DNA of 62,850 nucleotides from Dubosiella muris (GTDB taxonomy: Bacteria > Bacillota_I > Bacilli_A > Erysipelotrichales > Erysipelotrichaceae), in the NCBI RefSeq assembly GCF_004793885.1, contig NZ_SRYG01000017.1, positions 1-62,850 of the forward strand, written 5' to 3'. This document shows positions 42,381 to 50,633 of the stretch, one piece after another; position 1 is the stretch's first letter, and every line of letters starts with the position of its first letter. The translations under genes were made by a program, and so were the position numbers. The notes beneath the pieces were generated by a model that was not told where the DNA came from, searched no databases, and saw only the letters and a list, made by a program, of their open reading frames with translations.

Positions 42381-43646
42381 ATGGAAGAAGTGATCAAAAT
42401 CGAAGGTGGTCATCGTTTACACGGGACAGTTCGCATCAGTGGTTCGAAGAACTCGACTGTGGCTCTCATTCCAGCCTGTGTTCTCGGGAACGCGCCGGTT
42501 ACCATTTACGGGGTGCCGAACATTTCCGACGTTCGCTCTTTGACGGTGCTGCTGCGGGAACTCAATGTGGAAGTGAAACAAATTGATGAAGAAACATTAT
42601 ATATAGATCCAACGAATATGGAAAACATTCCGATGGTTTCCAACGCGGTATCCAAGCTGCGAGCCAGCTATTATTTCATGGGCGCGCTGCTTGGAAAATA
42701 CGGGCACGCCCAAATCAAGATGCCGGGCGGGTGCTATTTGGGGCCGCGGCCAATCGACTTGCATTTGAAAGGATTCGAAGCGCTGGGCGCGACGATCACG
42801 TACGAGCACGGATGCTATATCCTGCACGCGGACGAGCTTGTCGGCAGCCGGATCTTCCTGGACATTTCCAGCGTCGGCGCGACGATCAACATCATGATGG
42901 CGGCCGTGTACGCCAAAGGACGCACGGTCATTGAAAACGCGGCGCGCGAGCCGGAAATTATCGACATCGCGACGCTGCTCAACAAAATGGGCGCCAAGAT
43001 CCATGGCATGGGAACGAGCACGCTCGTCATCGACGGGGTGCAGGAGCTGAAAGGCTGCTCGCACGAAATCATCCCGGACCGGATCGAAGCGGCGACGTAC
43101 ATCATCATGGCCGCGGCGATGGCGGACGACATGGTTATCGAAAACATCATCCCGCAGCACATCGAAGCCATTTTGATGAAGCTCGAGGAAATCGGCATTC
43201 AAATGAAAGTCGGACCGGATTTCGTCGAAATCTTTGGCTCCGACAAGGAACTGCGACCAACCGAGATCCTGACCAAGCCGTACCCGGGCTTCGCGACCGA
43301 TGTCCAGCAACCGTTCACGACGCTGCTGACGCAAGCCAAAGGGCAGTCGATTGTGACGGAAACCATTTACACGGAGCGTTTCAAGCACTGCAACGAATTG
43401 AATAAAATGGGCGCCGACATCGACGTCCGCATTCCAAACGGCTTCATTAACGGACCGACCCGCCTGTCGGGCACCAGCGTGGTCGCGACCGACCTGCGTT
43501 GCGGCGCGGCGCTTGTCGTAGCCGGACTCATGGCCGATGGTATCACCGAGATCCACGACGTGTACCACATCGACCGGGGATACGACCATTTGGATGAAAA
43601 GCTGCGCTCGTTGGGTGCGGTGTTCTGGCGCGAAATCGTTGAATAG
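42381..43646 (+). CDS. murA: UDP-N-acetylglucosamine 1-carboxyvinyltransferase MurA
   Basis: A 421-residue enzyme transferring enolpyruvate from PEP to UDP-GlcNAc, the first committed step of wall synthesis. The fosfomycin-reactive Cys is kept (C118 in MPGGCYLGPRPIDLHLKG). KNSTVALIP near the N-terminus and ATDVQQPFTTLLTQAKG are family motifs. ATG 42381 follows AGGAGG by seven bases. A TATAAT is at 42351-42356. Many Bacillota carry two murA copies; only this one is in the window. Confidence 0.96.
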   Translation: MEEVIKIEGGHRLHGTVRISGSKNSTVALIPACVLGNAPVTIYGVPNISDVRSLTVLLRELNVEVKQIDEETLYIDPTNMENIPMVSNAVSKLRASYYFMGALLGKYGHAQIKMPGGCYLGPRPIDLHLKGFEALGATITYEHGCYILHADELVGSRIFLDISSVGATINIMMAAVYAKGRTVIENAAREPEIIDIATLLNKMGAKIHGMGTSTLVIDGVQELKGCSHEIIPDRIEAATYIIMAAAMADDMVIENIIPQHIEAILMKLEEIGIQMKVGPDFVEIFGSDKELRPTEILTKPYPGFATDVQQPFTTLLTQAKGQSIVTETIYTERFKHCNELNKMGADIDVRIPNGFINGPTRLSGTSVVATDLRCGAALVVAGLMADGITEIHDVYHIDRGYDHLDEKLRSLGAVFWREIVE

Positions 43647-43653
43647 CAATCAC

Positions 43654-43678
43654 AACCGTCTTCGGGCGGTTTTTTTTT
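43654..43678 (+). terminator. Terminator after murA
   Basis: AACCGTC, UUCG tetraloop, GGCGGTT and T8. Confidence 0.94.
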
Positions 43679-43752
43679 CGAAAATCTTTCGAATTTTCAA
43701 CCCCAAAACAAAAGATTTCTTTGCGACGATGGAAGAAAAGGAGGAAGATCTT

Positions 43753-44389
43753 ATGGAACAGGAACCTGCGATTCTCGTTGTCGACGACGCGCAAGATATT
43801 TGCGATTTGATTGAATACAGCCTGAAACAGGCAGGATACCGGCATGTTGACACCGCTTCAAGCGGACAGGAGGCCGTCGCGTTGTGCCGGGAATGCGCGC
43901 CCGCTCTGATCGTGCCCGATCTTGTTTTTGTCGGCCCGCGGCAAGGAAGTCGACAAGCTGATTGGCTTCGCCCTCGGTGCCGACGACTACATCACCAAGC
44001 CGTTCAGTCCCCGCGAGCTCGTGTGCCGCGTCAAGGCGCAGCTGCGGCGCGCCGGTTTGCCACAAACCACGATAAGGCGCGTGCAGGTCGGAGCCCTCGT
44101 TTTATTTTTGGACGAATGCCGCGTCGAAAAAGACGGACGGCCCGTCGAACTCACAAGTGTCGAGTTTCAAATTTTGGCGCTGCTCGCCAGCCATCCCAAT
44201 CAAATCCTGAGCCGGGAACAAATTTTCGAACGCGTCTGGAAAGAGGAGAGCGCCGGCTGCGACAACACGATCATGGTGCACATTCGCCATTTGCGCCAGA
44301 AACTGGAAGACGATCCGTCCGCGCCCCGCTGGATCGTCACGAAAAAGGGATTAGGCTACAAACTGGTGGATCCGGATGCGATGCCGTAA
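43753..44389 (+). pseudogene. OmpR-type response regulator broken by an internal deletion
   Basis: The first 54 codons read like a receiver domain (ILVVDDAQDICDLIEYSL to ALIV at 43914). There the frame jumps: sequence from 43916 continues the receiver in another frame (PILFLSARGKEVDKLIGFALGADDYITKPFSP), followed by an intact winged-helix DNA-binding domain to 44389. What is missing at the join is the roughly 20-25 residues that carry the phospho-acceptor Asp and the next helix. In the first frame the protein would end out of frame; the second frame has no start of its own except TTG/ATG-like codons without a ribosome site. A good ribosome site (AAAGGAGG) still precedes ATG 43753. It was probably the regulator of an antimicrobial-peptide sensing or efflux locus. 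Confidence 0.85.
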
Positions 44390-45104
44390 AGAAAAAAAGC
44401 GGAAAGGCTGGCGCTGGCTGCTCTTGTTTCCCGTCGTGATAGGACTGGCCGGCGTTTTTTTGTTTTACTTCGTGTTCGCCATTCCCTCGTCCGAAGGCAT
44501 GAGCCTCGCTTCGTGGCCGGCGCGCTTTACCGAAAATTTCGCGCTCTTTCTGGAAACCAAAGACAGCGAAATCGTTTTGACGCCGGCCGGGAAAAATCAA
44601 ATCGAAACATACGGTTTGTGGGCGCAAGTGCTCGATAAAAACAACACGGAGATCCTTTCCGTAAACAAACCTTCCTCGCTTACAGCGCATTACACAAGCG
44701 CGCAGCTTCCGATCCAGATCGCCTCAAGCGTCATTCCGTACGACTGGACGTTCGCCCGGCTTGCCCTTTGCGCCTTTGGCCTCGCGACGCTTGTGCTTTG
44801 CGCGCTGATCGCCTTTACATTGTGGCTGTCGGTCCGGGTGGAAAATCCGTATGTGACTTTACTTGTGCTGGCGGGCTGCTTGTTCATTCCGGCGTTTATC
44901 GCGCCTACGGGCGCGACCGGTCTGTTCAACAAGGTGTTGTTTTTGACGCCGTACCGGGCGCTGAATATGGAAATCGGGAAGTACGTCACGTATTCGATGG
45001 GAAAGTTCGTATGCGATCTGGCGACGACGCGCGCTCTTGTCAGCCTGCTTGCGCTTGTTTTGGGCGTGGCGGGCGCCAAACGGGCATGGCGCGCGCGTGA
45101 ATGA
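44376..45104 (+). pseudogene. Fusion remnant: sensor-kinase N-terminus joined to an ABC-permease C-terminus
   Basis: An open frame of 242 codons that reads as two unrelated halves. Residues 1-115 have a basic start, one membrane helix and an extracellular part with GLWAQVLDKNNTEILSVNKP, as in sensor histidine kinases. From about residue 120 on there are three or four membrane helices with LTPYRALNMEIGKYVTYS, as in the last part of an ABC-2 type permease. The kinase core, any ATPase gene and the front of the permease are missing, so one deletion of several kilobases is the simple explanation. The start overlaps the broken regulator. The frame is open, so a product could still be made, but no function is expected. 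The family assignments are by pattern only. Confidence 0.7.
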
Positions 45105-45126
45105 TGAATACGCTTTCTTTTGTTCC

Positions 45127-45155
45127 TTGCGTACATTTTTTTGAAGCCGTATAAT
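45127..45155 (+). promoter_or_regulatory. Promoter of the LytTR regulator
   Basis: TTGCGT (45127-45132), 17 bases, TATAAT (45150-45155). Confidence 0.65.
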
Positions 45156-45193
45156 AAAAGAAAAAATGAAAAGCAGGTACTGGGAACAACGAT

Positions 45194-45871
45194 ATGATAC
45201 GAGTAGCGATTTTAGAATATGAAAAAGAATCAAAGGAAATCATCTTTCAGTTTGGAAAGATTTTTCGGCATACGGACTGGATGTTCCGCCATTTCTGGAA
45301 GGCGAGCGAGCTGGCGAAAGCGATGAAGGAGGAGGACTATCAAATTTTCGTGTTTGACGAAATGTTCAAAACACCGCGTCTGGAAAGCGTGTTTGTGCAC
45401 GACAACCCAAACGCGTTGTTTGTGTATGTGTGCGAGGATCCCGACGCCGTGCGCGGCAGCGACGGCCGGGAGCGGATGCTTTACGTGCGCAAGGAAACTC
45501 TCGTCAAGGATTTGGAGGATTTGTCTTCGACCATCCAAAAACAAAGCCGTCAAAGCGAAGTGTACGCCCTGGCGTATAACGGGGTGCACGTCAACTTGCC
45601 ATACGAAACGATTTACTATTTGGAAAAAGAGGAGAAAATGGTCATTTTCCACACGACAAAAGGGGAGTTTCAAAAACGCATCAACATGTCGGATCTGGAA
45701 TCCGAATTCGCGCCCTACGGGTTTTTGCGGGTCCACGTGTCGTATTTGGTGAACGCCAAGCACATCGCCTCGTGGCACAAGGACGAGGTGGAGCTTGTGA
45801 ACGCGGCGAGGATCCCGCTTTCCAGAGCGCAAAAGAAAAAAATCCTGCACGCCCGCAAAGACAAAGGGTAG
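45194..45871 (+). CDS. LytTR-family DNA-binding response regulator
   Basis: A 225-residue regulator. The N-terminal half follows a receiver pattern (IRVAILEYEKESKEII, with D55 in IFVFDEMF as the possible acceptor) but is divergent and lacks the usual LDIxMP context. The C-terminal LytTR domain (about 120-220) has VHVNLPYETIYYLEKEEKMVIFHTTKG and FLRVHVSYLVNAKHIASW, the beta-type DNA-binding fold. No partner kinase is adjacent. The ribosome site is weak (GGGAACAA). A promoter precedes and a shared terminator follows. Targets are unknown. Confidence 0.85.
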   Translation: MIRVAILEYEKESKEIIFQFGKIFRHTDWMFRHFWKASELAKAMKEEDYQIFVFDEMFKTPRLESVFVHDNPNALFVYVCEDPDAVRGSDGRERMLYVRKETLVKDLEDLSSTIQKQSRQSEVYALAYNGVHVNLPYETIYYLEKEEKMVIFHTTKGEFQKRINMSDLESEFAPYGFLRVHVSYLVNAKHIASWHKDEVELVNAARIPLSRAQKKKILHARKDKG

Positions 45872-45873
45872 GC

Positions 45874-45915
45874 AAAGAAAAAGGCACGGGATTTTCATCC
45901 TGCGCCTTTTTCTTA
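45874..45915. terminator. Bidirectional terminator between the LytTR gene and the dap operon
   Basis: AAAGAAAAAGGC pairs with GCCTTTTTCTT around a loop of about 18 bases, with T-rich ends on both strands. It spans the dapH stop codon. Confidence 0.88.
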
Positions 45916-46596
45916 TAAGGTGCGCAACGCGTCGACCAATTCGGTTTTCGCGGTGGCTTTCTCGTCTTTTTTCTTAATGATCTTCGCCGGACAGCCCGCG
46001 ACGACCACGTTTTCCGGCACGTCCTCCACAACAACCGCGCCCGCGGCGACCACGGAATTTTTTCCAACGCGCACGCCTTCAATGAGAACGGCGTTGGCCC
46101 CGATCAGGACGTTGTCCTCCACGATAACCGGTGTCGCGCTCGCCGGCTCGATGACGCCAGCCAGCACCGCGCCCGCGCCAATATGGCAATGGCGGCCCAC
46201 CGTCGCGCGTCCGCCCAAAATCGCGCCCATGTCGATCATCGTGCCTTCGCCCACGATCGCTCCGATATTCAGGATGGCGCCCATCATGATGACCGCGTTG
46301 TCGCCAATCGTCACCTGGTCGCGGATCAGCGCCCCAGGCTCGATGCGGGCCTTGATGTTTTTCGTATCCAGCATGGGCACCGCGGAGTTGCGCGCCACGG
46401 TTTCGATGTAGTAGTCTTCCACGGAAAGCAGGTGCGAGCGCAAAACCGGCTCGATGTCTTCCCAGTCGCCAATGACGATGTCGCCAAAGCGCTTCGTGTT
46501 GGGGAACACGATGTCCTTGTCGCATTTGATATACAATTTGACGGGTGTTTTCTTTTTTGAAGTTTGAATGAATTTGATAATTTCCTGTGCGTCCAT
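45913..46596 (-). CDS. dapH: Tetrahydrodipicolinate N-acetyltransferase DapH
   Basis: A 227-residue left-handed beta-helix acyltransferase of the acetylase branch of diaminopimelate synthesis. Hexapeptide repeats fill residues 85-205 ([45 protein letters not shown]). The N-terminal domain and length distinguish the acetyl-type DapH from succinyl-type DapD. AGGAGG precedes ATG 46596, and the dapB stop lies inside that ribosome site. It is the last gene of the riboswitch-controlled operon. Confidence 0.94.
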   Translation of the reverse strand: MDAQEIIKFIQTSKKKTPVKLYIKCDKDIVFPNTKRFGDIVIGDWEDIEPVLRSHLLSVEDYYIETVARNSAVPMLDTKNIKARIEPGALIRDQVTIGDNAVIMMGAILNIGAIVGEGTMIDMGAILGGRATVGRHCHIGAGAVLAGVIEPASATPVIVEDNVLIGANAVLIEGVRVGKNSVVAAGAVVVEDVPENVVVAGCPAKIIKKKDEKATAKTELVDALRTL

Positions 46597-46605
46597 GTTG
46601 TCCTC

Positions 46606-47316
46606 CTACCGCAATAAATCGTCCATCGTGTACAAGCCGGGCTGTTGGTCCGTCAAAAACCGGGCGGCTTTCAAAGCGCCGTTCACAAAGATCATCCGGC
46701 TTGTCGCGGTGTGTTTGATCTCGATGGTTTCGTCCTCGCCAAAAAAGTCGACTTCGTGAATGCCGGCAATCGTGCCGCCCCGCAAAGCGTGGACGCCGAT
46801 TTCCTTGCCGCGTTTGCCCACGACGCCTTCCCGGGCGTACACGCGCTCAAACTCGCCGTCTGGATCCATCGCCTCAAGTAAAGCGAGAGCCGTGCCGCTT
46901 GGCGCGTCCGCTTTTTGATTGTGGTGCGTTTCGACCAACTCCATGTCGAACCCGTCTTTTAAAAGTGGGGTGATCGTTTTCAAAAGCTTTTGGAACACCG
47001 CGACGCCATACGAGTAATTGGCGGAATAAAAAACCGGCTGGCGTGCGGCCTGCTGCGCAAGACGCTGTTTTTGGGCCTCGGAAAGCGCGGTCGTTCCTTC
47101 CACGAGCGCGATGTTCGTCCCTTCGATTTCATCGAGGATCCAGTCCAGATTGTCCGGATGGGAAAAATCGAGAATCACGTCGATTTCCTCTTTGTGGTCC
47201 AAAAGAAGGGCGGGATCGAGAACGTCGCAGCAGCCAAGGCTATGCATGCCGAACGAATCGGCGTGCGCGCTCAGCAGCTGTCCCATCCGTCCTTTGCCGA
47301 CGACGAGCGCCTTCAT
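46606..47316 (-). CDS. dapB: 4-hydroxy-tetrahydrodipicolinate reductase DapB
   Basis: A 236-residue NAD(P)H enzyme. The Rossmann loop is unusually short (VVGKGRMGQLL). The catalytic region is VETHHNQKADAPSGTAL with the His-His-x3-Lys pattern, and GGTIAGIHEVDFFGEDETIEIKHTATSR follows. Length is slightly short for the family, as is common in Bacillota. ATGA overlap with dapA. Confidence 0.94.
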   Translation of the reverse strand: MKALVVGKGRMGQLLSAHADSFGMHSLGCCDVLDPALLLDHKEEIDVILDFSHPDNLDWILDEIEGTNIALVEGTTALSEAQKQRLAQQAARQPVFYSANYSYGVAVFQKLLKTITPLLKDGFDMELVETHHNQKADAPSGTALALLEAMDPDGEFERVYAREGVVGKRGKEIGVHALRGGTIAGIHEVDFFGEDETIEIKHTATSRMIFVNGALKAARFLTDQQPGLYTMDDLLR

Positions 47317-48200
47317 AGCAAACCGGCCTCCTCGAGCCGCTGCTTCATGAGCTCTTTGTGCGCTTCGCTCATTTGGGTCAAAGGCAGGCGATAGCCGCCG
47401 ATTTGCATGCCCATCTGGTTCATCGCCTCTTTGACCGGAATCGGATTGACTTCCACGAACAAGGCGTGAATCAAATCCAAATACTGGTGCTGGATCGCAA
47501 GCGCCTTTTTCGCGTCGCCGTCCAAATAGGCGTGGACCATTTCGTGCGTTTCGTTTGGCAACACGTTGGCGAGAACGGAAATGACGCCGCTGGAGCCAAG
47601 GGACATCATCGGAACGATGATGTCGTCGTTGCCCGAATACATGACGAAATCGTCATGGAGGTATTTGGAAATGTTCATCGCGTAGGACAGGTTTCCGCTC
47701 GCTTCCTTGATGCCTTTGATGTTGGGGTGCTGGCTGAGAACCGCCACGGCGTGTTCGGAAATCGAGCAGCCGGTCCGGCCGGGAATGTTGTAGAGGATGA
47801 TCGGAATGTGGACGGCGTCGGCCACGGTTTTGAAGTGCTGAATCATGCCTTCCTCGTTTGTTTTATTGTAGTAGGGGGAAATGAGCAGCAGCTGATCCGC
47901 GCCCATCTTTTCATAGTCGATGCTTTTTTTGAGCATGGTGTTCGTGTTGTTGCTGCCGGCGCCGACAATGACCGGCACGCGTTTGGCGACCGTTTCAATA
48001 ACGCACTGCACGACGCTGTCGTCTTCTTCGTGCGTCATCGTCGAGCTTTCGCCCGTCGTCCCCAAAACGAGGATTCCGTCGGTCTGGTTGGCGACATGCC
48101 ACTCCACCAGCTCTTTGAGCTTCTCAAAATTCACGCTTCCGTCTTCGTGGAACGGCGTCACGAGCGCGACGATCGAACCTTTGATCATTTCAGTCATCAT
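47313..48200 (-). CDS. dapA: 4-hydroxy-tetrahydrodipicolinate synthase DapA
   Basis: A 295-residue Schiff-base TIM barrel condensing pyruvate and aspartate semialdehyde. GTTGESSTM, the Tyr of ILYNIPGRTG and the Schiff-base Lys in IKGIKEASGNL are present. ATG 48200 follows AAAGGAG by six bases; the next codon is also ATG and could be used. The start overlaps dapF by 11 bases. Confidence 0.95.
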   Translation of the reverse strand: MMTEMIKGSIVALVTPFHEDGSVNFEKLKELVEWHVANQTDGILVLGTTGESSTMTHEEDDSVVQCVIETVAKRVPVIVGAGSNNTNTMLKKSIDYEKMGADQLLLISPYYNKTNEEGMIQHFKTVADAVHIPIILYNIPGRTGCSISEHAVAVLSQHPNIKGIKEASGNLSYAMNISKYLHDDFVMYSGNDDIIVPMMSLGSSGVISVLANVLPNETHEMVHAYLDGDAKKALAIQHQYLDLIHALFVEVNPIPVKEAMNQMGMQIGGYRLPLTQMSEAHKELMKQRLEEAGLL

Positions 48201-48984
48201 AATACTCTCCTTTGGCGATTTTTTTCGCCGGGCCTTGCATGACGATCGTGTCGTCGGCAAGGATCTGGATATCCAGAGCGCCTTTTTTCATCAACACGTG
48301 AAGGGAAGGCGCGCACCCTTTTTCGCGGTGCGCCACATACGCGCTGGCGCAAACACCCGTGCCGCACGCCAGCGTGACTCCGCAGCCCCGCTCGTACGTT
48401 TGCACCTTGATCGTTTTGTCGTCGACGATCTGGACGAAGTTCACGTTGGTTTGCGCGTGGAACAGGGGATGCTCACACAACGCCCGCCCGATGGATTCGA
48501 TATCCATGAACGCGTCCTCGACGAAAACGACCGTGTGGATCGTGGACATGAACAATGTGTACAGCCGCAAGCCAAGCACTTCGACATCCCAGATGGGCGC
48601 CTCGATGCCGCACAACGCGATTTCAAACTGCGGCTTTTGCATGTCGACCCGAAACCGGCCATTCGGCAAGGCGTCGACTGTTTTCGTGCCCGCCAGCGTG
48701 ACCACGTCGAACCGGTCGGTCTCGACGATGCCATCGTCTTTGCAAAAAAGAGAAAAACAGCGGATGCCGTTGCCGCACATCGGGGCGCGCGAGCCATCCT
48801 GGTTGTAGTAGATCATCTCCAGCGGATCGGTCCTGACGACAATCAAGCCATCGGCCCCCACGCCGCAGTGCCTGTCGCACATCGCCACGGCCAGCGCGGA
48901 CGCGTCGGCCCCGATTACATCGGCTTCTCGCACGAGAACGAAGTCGTTGCCACAGCCGTGGTATTTGGAAAACGGGATTTTCAT
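48190..48984 (-). CDS. dapF: Diaminopimelate epimerase DapF
   Basis: A 264-residue cofactor-independent epimerase turning LL- into meso-diaminopimelate, the form used in the wall and by LysA. Catalytic cysteines are C70 in MCGNGIRCF and the second in ACGTGVCAS. The start is ATG 48984 (MKIPFSKYHGCGNDFV), within the lysA stop as ATGA and behind GGGGGA. Confidence 0.95.
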   Translation of the reverse strand: MKIPFSKYHGCGNDFVLVREADVIGADASALAVAMCDRHCGVGADGLIVVRTDPLEMIYYNQDGSRAPMCGNGIRCFSLFCKDDGIVETDRFDVVTLAGTKTVDALPNGRFRVDMQKPQFEIALCGIEAPIWDVEVLGLRLYTLFMSTIHTVVFVEDAFMDIESIGRALCEHPLFHAQTNVNFVQIVDDKTIKVQTYERGCGVTLACGTGVCASAYVAHREKGCAPSLHVLMKKGALDIQILADDTIVMQGPAKKIAKGEYYDD

Positions 48985-50264
48985 AACGCGTCCCCCGCAT
49001 CCCTGGCGACAAGATCCTCCAGCGTCTGCCGGCGCACGACAAGCGACGAGCGGCCGTCTTTGACGAACACGACAGCGGGGATTCGCAGCAAGTTGTAGTT
49101 GGATGCCATCGAATAGCCGTAGGCGCCCGTCGTATACACAACCAAAATATCGTCGGTTTCGATGGGTGGCAGCGCGGCGTTTTCGATGACGATGTCGCCC
49201 GACTCGCAGCATTTGCCCGCGATGCAGTAGGTTTCAGTTTTTTCCTCGTTCATTTTTTCCGCCGCCTCGGCGCGGTACTTGGCTTGATACAAAGCGGGAC
49301 GGATGTTGTCGCTCATGCCGCCATCCACAAAGACATAGCGTTTGTGGGGCGTCGTTTTCGTGTAGCCGGCCCGATACAGCGTGTAGCCCGCTTCCGCGAC
49401 AATGCTTCGACCCGGCTCGATGAGGATGCGCTCCAGCCCGAGATCGTATTCGTCGTCGATGGCCGCGCACTGTTCCAAAATGAACGGGCCGACTTCCTTT
49501 ACGGGAATCGGGGCGTCCTCACTTGTGTACGTGGCTGCGAATCCGCCGCCCAAATCAAGAATCGGGAAGACGCGACCTGTTTTTTGTTTCATGCCGGCTA
49601 GAAAGCGGCCCATCGTCTCGATTTCGGCTTTGAATGCGTTGCGGTCGAAAATTTGCGAACCAATGTGGGCGTGAAAGCCCTGGAAGCGCAAGTTCGGATT
49701 CGCTTCGACGCAGTCGATAATGGCCGCGATCGCGTCCGTCTCGTCTTTGAGCACGCCGAATTTGGAGTCGACATGCGCCGTGACGATGTATTCATGCGTG
49801 TGGGCTTCCACGCCGGGGTTGACGCGAAGCAGCACGGTCGTCGGCTTGGAAACCGGCAGCGACGCCAGACGTCTGGCTTCCTGCGCGTTGTCGACGATAA
49901 TCGTCCCAACGCCATACTCGAGGGCAGCTTTCAGCTCGTCCAGGGTTTTGTTGTTGCCATGAAACACGATCCGCTCCATTGGAAAGCCGGCTTGTCTGGC
50001 GACGTAGAGCTCCTCGCCCGAGACGACGTCGAGGTCAATGCCGTAGCGGTCGGCCAGACGCGCCATCGCGGTGCAAAGAAACGCCTTGGAGGCGTAGACG
50101 ATCGTCGTTTTGAACCGGTCGGAGCGAAAGGAGCGGATGAATTGCTCCAGTTTGTTTTCAAGGACGCCCTGGTCATAGACGTAAAGGGGGGTGCCGTATT
50201 GATCGGCGAGATCCTGGGCGCGGACGCCGCCGATGTACAAGGCGTTGTTTTTGATTTCTTCCAT
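48981..50264 (-). CDS. lysA: Diaminopimelate decarboxylase LysA
   Basis: A 427-residue PLP enzyme (alanine-racemase fold) making L-lysine. The PLP lysine is K60 in VYASKAFLC. HIGSQI, DLGGGFAATY, EPGRSIVAEAG and CCESGD with GAYGYSMASNYN are family motifs. It is the first gene after the lysine riboswitch; AAGGAG is about 13 bases before the ATG. Confidence 0.96.
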   Translation of the reverse strand: MEEIKNNALYIGGVRAQDLADQYGTPLYVYDQGVLENKLEQFIRSFRSDRFKTTIVYASKAFLCTAMARLADRYGIDLDVVSGEELYVARQAGFPMERIVFHGNNKTLDELKAALEYGVGTIIVDNAQEARRLASLPVSKPTTVLLRVNPGVEAHTHEYIVTAHVDSKFGVLKDETDAIAAIIDCVEANPNLRFQGFHAHIGSQIFDRNAFKAEIETMGRFLAGMKQKTGRVFPILDLGGGFAATYTSEDAPIPVKEVGPFILEQCAAIDDEYDLGLERILIEPGRSIVAEAGYTLYRAGYTKTTPHKRYVFVDGGMSDNIRPALYQAKYRAEAAEKMNEEKTETYCIAGKCCESGDIVIENAALPPIETDDILVVYTTGAYGYSMASNYNLLRIPAVVFVKDGRSSLVVRRQTLEDLVARDAGDAL

Positions 50265-50284
50265 ATCGTTCTCTTTCTCCTTCG

Positions 50285-50314
50285 AAAAAGCCAGCAGGCG
50301 CGAATCCTACTGGC
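50285..50314 (-). terminator. Riboswitch expression-platform terminator
   Basis: On the minus strand GCCAGTAGG pairs with CCTGCTGGC and T5 follows, between the lysine aptamer and lysA. Confidence 0.9.
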
Positions 50315-50339
50315 ATAAAGTAAATGACTATGACAATAA

Positions 50340-50492
50340 GATAGCACTCCTACCGGGGTAGACAGTCCAGCGGATGTTTTCCGCTGGCCCACCGCGCCGC
50401 CACGCCTGGCTTCGCAGTTCGGCAAAATCGCTCCCATCGCCTTTCAAACGCACGCCTGCTCAAGGGGATGGAGTCTTTTTTGCGCCTCTATC
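50340..50492 (-). promoter_or_regulatory. Lysine riboswitch (L box)
   Basis: On the minus strand P1 is GATAG/CTATC (50492-50488 with 50344-50340). The conserved core follows: AGAGGCGC, GAAAGGCGATGGGAGCG, GCCGAA, the P4 stem CCAGCGG/CCGCTGG followed by ACTGTC, and GGAGTGCTATC at the end. With lysine bound, the terminator at 50285-50314 should form and shut off lysA-dapFABH. The 369-base gap between lysA and the M20 gene is mostly this element. Confidence 0.95.
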
Positions 50493-50501
50493 ATTGGTAT
50501 G

Positions 50502-50530
50502 ATTTTAGCACACCGCCGTATGAAATCCAA
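50502..50530 (-). promoter_or_regulatory. Promoter of the lysine/dap operon
   Basis: On the minus strand TTGGAT (50530-50525), 17 bases, TAAAAT (50507-50502), preceded by TGC as an extended -10. The remaining bases to 50633 hold the promoter area of the divergent M20 gene. Confidence 0.75.
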
Positions 50531-50633
50531 GCGCATATTTTCAGAAAAGAATTGAAAATGTTTGGGTCCGGATAGAAACTGGCAAAAAGAATGTGATAGT
50601 ATGGAACCGTGAAATTGCGAAAGGAAAAAACAA

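Noticed and set aside
44376-45104. Intact membrane sensor protein
   Set aside because: The two halves follow patterns of different families and the adjacent regulator is clearly damaged, so a deletion fusion is more likely.
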